DNA of 64,000 nt from Oreohelix idahoensis. Lineage: Eukaryota; Mollusca; Gastropoda; Stylommatophora; Oreohelicidae. Position 1 is the stretch's first letter, and each line of letters opens with the position of its first letter. Location of the stretch: assembly GCA_024509875.1 (NCBI GenBank), contig JAMPIV010011342.1, positions 1-64,000 on the forward strand, in the 5' to 3' direction. Shown piece after piece: positions 55,301 to 64,000 of this stretch. Below the pieces are notes generated by a model. It was not told the origin of the DNA. It ran no database searches and was given only the letters and a program-made list of their open reading frames with translations. The translations under genes and the position numbers were made by a program.

Positions 55301-56039
55301 TTTGCAACTGAGCTTGCTAGCATGGTATTTTTTGGTAATTTTTTTTCTTTTGCTTGGGCCACAAAGCTAGTTTGTTTGAGCCTGCCTCTACCTAGCCTAG
55401 ATGCGAAAAACGTAGAAATAAATGGATACAGTAGGAGAGAAAGAAAGGTGTAAAAGTACACAATCCAAATTCGACACATACCCCGTCCCCTAAGATGTTT
55501 AATTAAATATCCAGGTTTGTGCATTAAATTTTACATGGTTTGTGCCTTCCTCTAATATTGTTCTGGATGACAGTGTTCTTCTCCTCATTATACCATTTGT
55601 GAGCTACTGAGTTTCTCGATTGGCAATGTGTGCCGTTTTTACGTACTTACAGACGTCTACCCATCGGTTGGGCCAAAAGTAAACCTCCTTATGGTTTCGT
55701 CATAGTGGTTCGCAATGGAACATGTTCTCCCGAGAGCAACAAATGTCCTGATTTCATGATGTAGGATCTTAAGGGGAGAGGCACCGTAATCTGCTTCCCC
55801 TGCCTCGTACATCGAACAAAATTCCATCTTCTTTGAAAATTGTTCCAATCGAAGAATGGGACTCCGTTCTTTTTCGCTGGTCGGAGTAGGGCGTTAAGGT
55901 GACATCATCTTCTTGCGCTCTTTTCAGCTCTGCCGTGCAAAGAAGAAGAGGTGATTAATTGTCAGAGCCCTCCAATGTTGGGAGGTGAGTGCTCTGTTCC
56001 ATCACCTTCCTCGTAGATAAACTATGGTTTTCACCATTC

Positions 56040-56335
56040 TGCTTTCACGGGCTTTGACAAACAGAACAATCTTTTACATGTGTTCGGTTGTCGCGATGCA
56101 TGGTCGGCCAGAAGTATTTGTGGGAAGCATTATTTAATAACGTATGCACACCTCAATGAGGTTGTAAATTAGGTTTTCGAAATTGCTGCATCAGATGGGT
56201 TCTATATGAGAATGGGACAATTAACTGTCTCTTGTTACTCACCCGTCTGTAAACCAATCCTTTCTCCATATAATACGTTCCATGTGGAGCATGGGAGTAG
56301 TTGCCATACAACCTAGCAAAACAAGACTTACGCAC
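56040..56335 (-). pseudogene. Gypsy-type integrase zinc-binding remnant
   Basis: The minus strand from 56335 reads TYYMEKGLVYRRVS, then QLIVPFSYRTHLMQQF. After a stop, ASHKYFWPTMHRDNRTHV and CSVCQ follow, matching the 'YWP.M..DV...V..C..CQ' integrase zinc region. A charged frame at 55848-55657 (EQFSKKMEFCSMYEAGEAD) may belong with it but I cannot place it. It is unrelated in orientation to copy C and too short to classify. Confidence 0.5.
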
Positions 56336-57559
56336 AGATCTTTCTGAGGCAATATATATATTTACCTGTCTTGATTGTACACTTTAATTTTGTAAGCCAA
56401 GGTGCATAACTCCTGATTTGCGGAGGTTACATTTTACAATTGTTGTTACCTTCTCTTGTGTCTTAACCTGACCGTCGGTTTATTATTAGACCCATGTCTG
56501 GTTGTTTCCTTATATGGCTAGAATATGTCATCTGTTCTTGGAATGTTTGTAACCTGAGTTGAGGTTTATTCTCTGACCATATAAGGCTCGTTTTGGTCAA
56601 GTATCTTTGCTTGGTATGTGTCCAACATCGGCCCATTTGAGTTGAACTCAGGAGTCACGCACTTCTGCGCATGTGTCGAATTTAAAGTTGCTCGAAAGAG
56701 ACTTCCGTTCCAGGAGTCTTACAAGAGTTCTGATCAGAGTGAGACGCGTTTTCAGCGTCCGTGATCATTTGTCGGGGAATATGGATGTCCTCTCAAGTTG
56801 TTAGTTTATCTAAAGATGATTTTCCCCTTTGTGATTCTAAGCGCCTGGAGGCGTGTGAGTTGTGGTGATTATTTCGGAAGAAAGGTAATTGCTCTTCTGA
56901 TTATTATTTGTCGCCAGTTGTTATGATTGACATTTTGTAGGCTGCTTGCTAACTTTCCCACTGGGCGGAAAAGAGTCTACTGCCATAAGAAGTTACAGCC
57001 CACGAATCACCCTGTCTTCTATGCATCGGGTTGGTGCATGCCCCAAGGGCTATCTGTTGGTTGAACTCTGTGCTCCGGCGGTATCACGTCAGTCAAGGTT
57101 TGACACCTTTGCTATTAAAGGAACTTAGAGGACATTGCCTGATGTACTCCAGAAGATATGTCTGTCTTGCTGGGGTCAGAAAGGGAGAGTTGGTTTACTC
57201 CCTTACATCTATATATCTCAGCTGTAGTAGAAAGGGATGATAGTTTCAGCACCTGATTATATCTACAGTCGTTTGCTGATGTATTGATACCAATTATATT
57301 ATTCACCATTGCTATGCTATATGTCGTCAAGATCGTACTGACTTTGTATATGCTGATGAACGTCTACTGTCCTGTGTCGTGAATAAATGCATGAAACGTC
57401 ACCAGCTGTTACCATTACTGACTTTCCTCGTTGTGAGTCAAAGTGACGTCCTTGTGACCTGTGTACTGTAGTCCTGTGTGGACCTTCATGTACTATCAAC
57501 ACATCAGACAACCTACCAGACACGAGACACCCTTCCATGCAGCCTTCAACATCCTCTGG

Positions 57560-57770
57560 TGTCTACAGAAGTATATTACCACCACACTTGGTGACTACCA
57601 AATAATACACCAACATTTTGTGGCCAATTCCACTTCTACATTTCTGGGTGGCAAATATTACTTTCAACATTTTTTGGTGAACAATAATCACCACTGCTAC
57701 CCTGTGGTGGACTACAACAAATAATACTTCAACATTTTTGGTGGCCAGCTGGTTTCGTCTGGTAACCAGC
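57560..57770. repeat. degenerate repeat of TGGTGG / CAACATTTT phrases
   Basis: TTGGTGACTACCAAATAATA, CAACATTTTGTGGCCAATTC, CAACATTTTTTGGTGAAC and CAACATTTTTGGTGGCCAGC recur at irregular spacing. TGGTGGCCAGC resembles primer-binding regions of some Gypsy elements, and ATTACCACCACA at about 57580 could be an LTR end. I could not confirm either. Confidence 0.4.
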
Positions 57771-57974
57771 ACTTACGGGGTCTATAACCCATTCATCATT
57801 CGGAGGTCAAGTTTCGGTGAACTATTCTCGCCTCATGCCTTCAAGATAACTAGGTCAGCATATTACACAGTTTCCCTGCAATCAACATTGTGACGTGTCA
57901 GAGTAATATGTGTACTGTACTTGTAAGCTGAAAGTACCCGGCGCTGCCTGATAGAATGCCGACTTTGCAGTTTT

Positions 57975-58100
57975 TAACGTAAGAAGGTCAAGTGCCGATT
58001 CAATCGAGTAACTGCTTTAAGAAGGTCAAGTACCGATTGCATCAAGTTACTGCTTTACTATATCAGAAGGTCAAGTTCCGTGTGAGTCGTCGTTACAGTT
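57975..58100. repeat. short tandem repeat, three diverged units
   Basis: GAAGGTCAAGT(G/A/T)CCG recurs three times, each followed by a similar CGAGTAACTGCTTTA-type stretch. Confidence 0.75.
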
Positions 58101-58784
58101 TTGTGATGCAAGTCCAGATGTTCGATCAGCGTTTGATCATCTATCTTTAGAATGCTGATTACCACCTGTTCTTTGCCGTGTTGACGTTAGGATTAACATA
58201 AGATAAGTGGCTATTTTGTTTGTGAACTGTGCCCTTATGTTGTGTTAACTGAGCCTTCTGTTTTCATATCCTTTTTGTTATATGTTTATATGTTACATGT
58301 TACTTTGTTTATATGTTATTTGTATATTTATATGTGTTTATATTTCAGCGGGATTCAGGTTGGGCGGTGACTCCTTTAGAATATACTACATGACAGAGGT
58401 TTTCTATTGAGAGCGTTTTCTTTAGGGACTATGCAAATTTCCCATAGCGAAATTTTCTAGCGACAATAGTTGCTACATTTGGTTAGTTGTGACGAGGTGA
58501 GCTTTTTTCTTCGTCGTTTTTTGTAATATTTTTCTGTTCTTTAGTTTTAAATTGATTTTTTGTATTTGTTCGCCTCCTCTTTTCTATCATTCAGTTATAT
58601 ACACCCTTTTTTGTTGATACACTGTTACGTCATTTGTTTTGTTTGATTTTTTTCGCAGTTATCATCACAGGCTCTGTGATATTTTTTTTCTTTAGTTTTT
58701 CTTGTTGATTTAGTTGATTTCTGCGAATGTTTTCATATTGTCTCTTATGATTGTCCTTTGTCTATATTGTTTGTTGACACACGA

Positions 58785-58845
58785 TATTAATAGATATATT
58801 TAGTCATGCACTATTAATAGACATATTTGGTCATGCACTATTAGC
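58785..58845. repeat. 27-bp tandem repeat in copy C leader region
   Basis: ATTAATAGA(T/C)ATATTT(A/G)GTCATGCACT occurs twice in tandem, with a partial third unit. It lies in the noncoding stretch before copy C gag. Confidence 0.75.
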
Positions 58846-59053
58846 TGTGTAGTGCACTTATGATAAAGAATCAGCTGGTGGTGTTATTATAATACAGTTG
58901 ATTATACAAGTTCTTTTGTAAAAGACTTGTCTCCCACCGATATTGGGATCATATAATATGAATATACAAGTGCTTTATTTAAGACTTGTTACCATTAAGG
59001 TTAGAATAAAATAATTTATTATTTCAGGTTTTGGACTCATATTATTAGACATT

Positions 59054-60659
59054 ATGTCTACACTTGAGTACTTTATTGAGCAAAGGAAATCCCTTGGCAA
59101 GACTGGTGATAAGTTGGAAGAATATGCGACTGCTCAATATGACAAGGCATTAAAGTCGGAAGAAAAGAGAATGGAAATAGAAGCTGAACAAAAGAAAGCA
59201 GAAGCTGAGAATTTAAAATTGCAGATGCAGGTGGAGGAAAGGAGATTCCAGATGGAAATGGAAAAACAAAAAAGAGTAGCTGAGGCTGAAGAGAAAAAGT
59301 TACAAAGAGAGGCTGAAAAAAAGACTAGAAAAAGAGGCTGAAAATAAAAGATTACAAAAAGAGGCTGAAAATAACAGACTAGAAATAGAGGCTGAAGAGA
59401 GGAAATTACAAAGAGAGGCTGAAGAGAGAAAAGAAAAAGCAAAAATGGAGCACGAAGAAAAACTCTTAGGATTGGAGTTAGAGAAGTTAAAGTTGATGAA
59501 CATGGGTAATGCTATCGATGCAAATAAGGTGTCATATTCTGATAAGTCTAATGCTAGTACTTTCAAGATTAAGCTACCAGCTTTCAATGCTTCCAGTGAC
59601 GATATAACGTTCTATCTGGACAGATTTCAATGGTCATGTAAAACACATAATATAGATAAATCACTATATGTTGATCAATTGTCGAATATACTTAAAGGTG
59701 AAGCTCTGAGTATGCTAAGCATGGTAGATGAGCCTGACAAGAACAATTATGAGGTTGTCAGGGCGGCCTTATTAAAGAAATATCAACTTAACGAAGACGG
59801 CTATCGTCTTCAATTTAAAAATATGTTGCCAGAAACTGGGGTAGAATTCTCTGAATTTATTGCAAAAATACGTCTCACGTTTTCACGTTGGGTTGAGCTG
59901 TCTAAGACAGAACATACATTTGAAGCACTTATGGACTTACTACTTAGAGACAAAGTTATGTCTTCTGTCAATGAGTCTTTTCTTGCTTTCCTTCATGAGC
60001 GTAAGCCTAAAAACATAAAAGAAATGGAAGAATATTGTTGCCAGTATGTCACTGCGCACCCTCATGTAACCATTAGCAACTCTAAAGTGAAAGAAGGTTT
60101 GCCAGTTGCTTCGGCAGCACCATATGGCCCAAACTTCTTCCGTAAATTTCAGGGTACTCAACAAAATTTTGACAAGAAAAGTAACTGTAATTATGCTCAG
60201 AATCAGGGCAATCAATCACATAGCAGTTCTTCTTCTAAGAACTGGAAACGGGCTGACAGTCCTCGTTATTCTGTACCCAAAAATTATAGACATTTTAGAA
60301 GAGGTTATAATAATAGAGGTTGTCAAAACTATTCTTCGCAGAGACCTCAATACCAAACTCATAGATGTTCTCGTCAATATGGAAATGATAATGATAACTA
60401 TGGAAACTGGGATTCAAACCAGGATAACAGTTACAATAGAGAATACAATGATAATTTCAGAGGCAATAATAGTCGTGGTAGATCTCAACACAAAAAAAGA
60501 GATATCAGCAAGCAAACGCTGTACAGCAAGAATCTCAGGGAGCCTGTAAACAGGTTGATGATAATAGAAAGTCTAGCGCTGTCTCATGTTCTGCCTTTGA
60601 CTTTGGGAGAGCAAATGAATGCCCCCAAGGCACTACTTTGTTCGAACCGACTACTGTAA
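59054..60659 (+). pseudogene. copy C gag (coiled coil and SCAN-like capsid), frameshifted
   Basis: The ATG at 59054 begins MSTLEYFIEQRKSLGKTGDK, followed by a long Glu/Lys/Arg coiled coil. An A-run frameshift near 59325 moves the coil into the frame that stays open to 60659. Next is a capsid (ITFYLDRFQWSCK, VVRAALLKKYQLNEDGYRLQF, FSEFIAKIRLTFSRWVEL, FLHERKPKNIKEMEEY) with the layout of Gmr1-like/SCAN-related capsids. The C-terminal region is Asn/Arg/Ser/Tyr-rich (for example RRGYNNRG, NNSRGRSQHKK) with no CCHC knuckle, unlike copy B. A second A-run frameshift near 60497 separates it from the protease frame. Confidence 0.85.
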
Positions 60660-61027
60660 CTACCTTGAGCTGTGGTCACCCTCTTCCCGCTCTTCCTGCT
60701 GCAGTTGCGCATGACGGGAGAGGATCTCTTATCCTACATAAAGGTCTAGTAAATAATAATCCAGTCTCAGTCCTTTTTTATTCTAGATGCACTACTATTG
60801 GAGTTAAGCAATCTCTTGTAGATCCATCCTGTGCCACAGGAAAAGTGATTAAATGTGTCACATTTGGTGGCACTTTGGAAAAGTATCCTACTGCCATAAT
60901 TCACATTGCTACTCCCTTTTTTACGGGAGATGTGCACGCGTGTCTTCTACCAAACCCTATTGCGGATCTTATTATCGGTCGTATTCACGAAGTTAGGGAA
61001 TGTACTCCGCAGCAAATTGCTGCTTGA
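60540..61027 (+). pseudogene. copy C protease, catalytic site mutated
   Basis: The frame reads into LFEPTTVTTLSCGHPLP, LILHKGLVNNNPVSVL, then FYSRCTT. In aspartic proteases the expected block is D-S/T-G. Here a Tyr codon (60779-60781) stands where the catalytic Asp belongs and an Arg codon (60785-60787) where the Gly belongs, each explicable by one base change. It continues in parallel with the start of copy A. TGA TAA at 61025-61030 end the frame. Confidence 0.8.
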
Positions 61028-61119
61028 TAAGAACAAAATATTCAAGCTACCAATGCTGTTGTCACAAGAGCACAGGCTCGTCAGATACCTCAAACTTCAT
61101 TAACTGATAATAATGAAGT

Positions 61120-63961
61120 ACATAGCCAAGATAGTCACTTGGTTATTTCACGTGACTCATTTATAAAATTGCAAGAAGAAGATCCTTCTTTTAAAAAATT
61201 CTTCATTCTAGCAAAAAAAAGGTGATCCAAATCAGAATACAAATCGAAAATCTTGGATTACTATGAAGAACGGCATACTTGTGCGTATAGTACAAGACTC
61301 GACGGCGTCTGCACATTCACAAATTCTTGTGCCTAAGAGTATGAGATTACAGATATTGCAACATGCTCATGACTCCCAATGTGCTGGACATATGGGTTTT
61401 TCCCGTACAAAGTCGAGAGTTCTTACGGCTTTCTTTTGGTCATTTGTGAGCAAGGACATACGTATTTACTGCCGATCTTGCAAAATATGTCAAGAGGTCA
61501 AATCTAGAGGACCACGACATGCAGCGCCTATCCAGGCTGCAGACATTCCTATTCGGCCGTTTCAGAAAATGGCAATAGATATTATTGGTCCTTTTAGGAT
61601 CAAGTCGGCCAGAGGACATCAGTTTATCCTTACATGTGTCGACATGTGCACACGTTGGCCAGAGGCTATCCCTCTTAAGAGCATCCCCACTGCCGATATT
61701 GCAGACGCTCTTTGGCTGATATTTTCTCGTTTGGGATTCCCCAGAGAAATATTGTTAGACCATGGTACTCAACTTATATCAGACACTATGTCGCAGGTAA
61801 TGTCGACTCTGCATATTAAAAGGTCTCTCAGCAGTATTTATCACCCCATGTCGAATGGGTTAGTTGAGCGTTTGAATAGAACACTCAAGACTTTGCTTGG
61901 GAAGATAACTGAGGATCATCCTCAGGATTTGGACAGGGTTTTACCCGCGGCTCTCTTTGCTTATAGAGAGGTGCCCAATGAACACACAGGGTTTTCTCCT
62001 TTTGAACTTGTCTTCGGCGCGCGACTGCGCGGCTCTATGTCTTTGCTCCACGATCTTATCACTGCTGATAATATTAGCGATGACACACAATCGTCATATG
62101 AGTATGTCATTGCTCTGAGGCAAAAGATCATCGAGGCATGCAAACTAGCAACTTCTTCTTCTGAATTTGCTAAAGAAAAGGCAAGGCAATTTGCAAATAA
62201 GAATAGATGTCTACGACAACTTTGTCCAGGTGACAAAGCACTCGTTCTACTCCCTTCTAGGGAGAACAAACTTCGTATTTCATGGAAAGGTCCGTATACG
62301 ATAGTCTCAAAAATTTCCGATGTCGACTATGTTGTCGATATTGATGGAAAGCATAAAACTTTCCATATAAATATGCTCACGGAATTTCTTGAACGACCGG
62401 ATTATTTGAAGCCTATTTTCCAGGCGACGGGCGATTCTCCAGTACCTCATGGTCATTACTCATCCCTGTCGGTTATACAGGATGAGGAAACTACTTTTTC
62501 AGATGTCAATCTTCCTCTTCCTGTGATCGCACTTCATTCTACGGAATCTTGGAAAAACGTTACTGTTTCTCCTACTCTTTCCGCCGAGGAACACCGACAA
62601 GTCACTTCGATGTTACAAACGTTTCAGGATGTCCTTACCGACATTCCTGGACACACACATGTCATTGAACGTGACATAATACTTACTGACCATAATCCTA
62701 TTAGAGTCAGACCCTATCCTATACCTATCCATTTTCAATCACAAGTCGAAAAAGAACTGGATGAAATGATACAATTGAAAATAATTGAACCATCCACTTC
62801 AGCATACTCTTCAACTATGGTAATTGTTCGAAAGAAAGACAATAACATACGCCTTTGCGTTGATTATCGCAAATTGAACCAAGTTACGAAGTTCGACGCT
62901 GAACCTATGCCTTCATTAGAAGAGCTACTAAACAAACTTTCTAATTCTAGATTCTTTACCAAACTCGACTTATCGAAAGGTTATTGGCAAGTTCCTTTAA
63001 CCGAACGTGCCAAACCACTTACTGCTTTTTCTACACCCAGGGGTTTATTTCAATGGAATTTCATGCCTTTCGGCTTATGAACGCCCCTGCTACGTTCGTA
63101 CGCATGATGCGTCGAATTCTCTCATATCGTACAGATGTCATAGCATACTTAGACGATATCTGTCTCTTCAGTGATTCCTGGGAAGATCACTATTTGGGTT
63201 TATATGAATTGCTGTCTACTCTTCGCGAGTATAATTTGACTGCAAAACCCTCTAAAGCCTTTATAGGATTTAGTGAAATTTCTTTCCTGGGTCACCGGGT
63301 TGGTCATGGTCTGTTAAAGACAGAGGACCACAATATTTAAAAAATACTAAACATTTCTGCTCCTAAGACGAAAAAACAAGTACGTAGTCTCTTAGGTATG
63401 ATACAATTTTATGGACGATTCATTCCGAATCTGTCCTCCATTATGGCACCTCTTTCAACCTTGTTGAAGAAAGGATCGCCTAATCTGATCCGCTGGTCTC
63501 AAGAATGCCAATCCTCATTGGACCAGATTAAAACTTTATTTTCATCTCCGCCTATCTTAAGGTTACCTACTATTGAGAAGACTTTTGTTCTTTGAAGTGA
63601 CGCCTCATCCACTGGGATTGGGGCAGCACTAATGCAGGAGTATTCAGATACTCTGCATCCGGTGATGTATATCTCTAAGAAACTAAATGCAGCAGAGAGG
63701 AATTACTCGGTTTTAGACCGTGAATTGTTGGCTATGGTTTGGTCAATTCTCAAGATACAAAGATTCCTTCTAGGCGCGCATTTCATTGTGGAAACCGACC
63801 AGAAAGCTCTTACTGCTATTCAGAGTAAAAACTTGAAGAGCTCGAGATCCACTCGCTATGCCACTGCTCTTCAACCATTTCATTTTACGGTGCGAGCTAT
63901 CCGAGGATCGGATAATGTGATGGCAGACATTTTGTCCAGATGCCCACATGATTCCACTTGA
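61120..63961 (+). pseudogene. copy C integrase-RT-RNase H, broken
   Basis: A one-base A-run expansion near 61215 precedes the frame 61263-63080. That frame holds the integrase zinc region (HAHDSQCAGH, CRSCKICQ), the DDE core (AIDIIGP, LLDHGTQL, SNGLVERLNRTLK), an intact WKGPY C-terminal motif and the first RT blocks. A one-base loss near 63077 (compare copy A FGLMNAP) shifts the frame. RT resumes at about 63070 with YLDDICLF. Stops at 63338-63340 and 63593-63595 interrupt the connection and RNase H. RNase H (VLDRELLAM, ETDQ, MADILSRCP) ends with a stop at 63959-63961. Catalytic residues of integrase, RT and RNase H are otherwise kept. Confidence 0.9.
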
Positions 63962-64000
63962 CTTTTCTGTCCTATATTTCCTGATAGACGTCGAGATTTA

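Larger units (their letters stand above)
59054..63961 (+). mobile_element. Gmr1-like Gypsy element copy C, internal region, pseudogene
   Basis: Gag, protease, integrase, RT and RNase H lie in that order. From about 60800 the sequence parallels copy A almost codon for codon (VDPS.ATGKVIKCVTFGGTLEK in both). The 3' LTR lies beyond the window and the 5' LTR was not identified. Lesions counted against copy A or against the expected frame are frameshifts near 59325, 60497, 61215 and 63077, tandem stops at 61025-61030, and stops at 63338-63340 and 63593-63595. Confidence 0.92.

Overview
This window looks like a repeat-dominated stretch of an AT-rich invertebrate (metazoan) genome. I found no gene that I can defend as a host gene. 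The element mix (Gypsy elements with integrase ahead of reverse transcriptase, a GIY-YIG Penelope-like element, several non-LTR LINE types, a tRNA-derived SINE, piggyBac, many minisatellites) fits a mollusc or other marine invertebrate best, but that is inference.

Layout, left to right. 1-3162 is the pol of a Gmr1-like Gypsy element (copy A) with one long open frame, cut by the window edge. 5090-8455 is a 78-bp minisatellite. 8870-10785 is an RTE-like LINE remnant with a 20-bp satellite grown inside its last codons. 10894-12857 is a deletion derivative of an EN-RT-RNaseH LINE with a 12-bp target duplication. 14034-14318 is a 94-bp triplet repeat, and 15905-16160 a tRNA-derived SINE.

17983-35724 is a four-level nest. 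A piggyBac transposase pseudogene is split by a minus-strand solo LTR (duplication ATGTG). That LTR is split by a complete plus-strand Gmr1-like element, copy B (LTRs 20786-23044 and 32136-34391, duplication GTATC). Copy B is split inside its reverse transcriptase by a minus-strand LINE (26623-31336, 13-bp duplication) with an intact 1284-aa endonuclease/RT/RNase H protein.

35740-38425 holds three diverged ~395-bp tandem units split by an insertion that carries a piggyBac-like end, a perfect palindrome and a 148-bp hairpin with a telomere-like loop. 39268-41584 is a LINE copy that keeps only ORF1, with a 12-bp duplication inside a ~54-bp minisatellite. 42984-45265 is a decayed RTE-like LINE. 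46820-47440 is a 35-bp minisatellite, followed by a fragment that resembles the 5' leader of the 26.6-31.3 kb LINE. 48060-52640 is a minus-strand Penelope-like element split by a CR1/L2-like LINE. 55-56.3 kb has faint RNase H and integrase remnants. 59054-63961 is copy C, a relative of copy A with many lesions.

The three Gmr1-like copies share the domain order gag, protease, integrase, RT, RNase H. A has intact catalytic motifs, B is nearly complete but lacks the integrase core and most of RNase H, and C is a pseudogene. Coordinates of repeats and pseudogenes without stops or duplications as landmarks are approximate.
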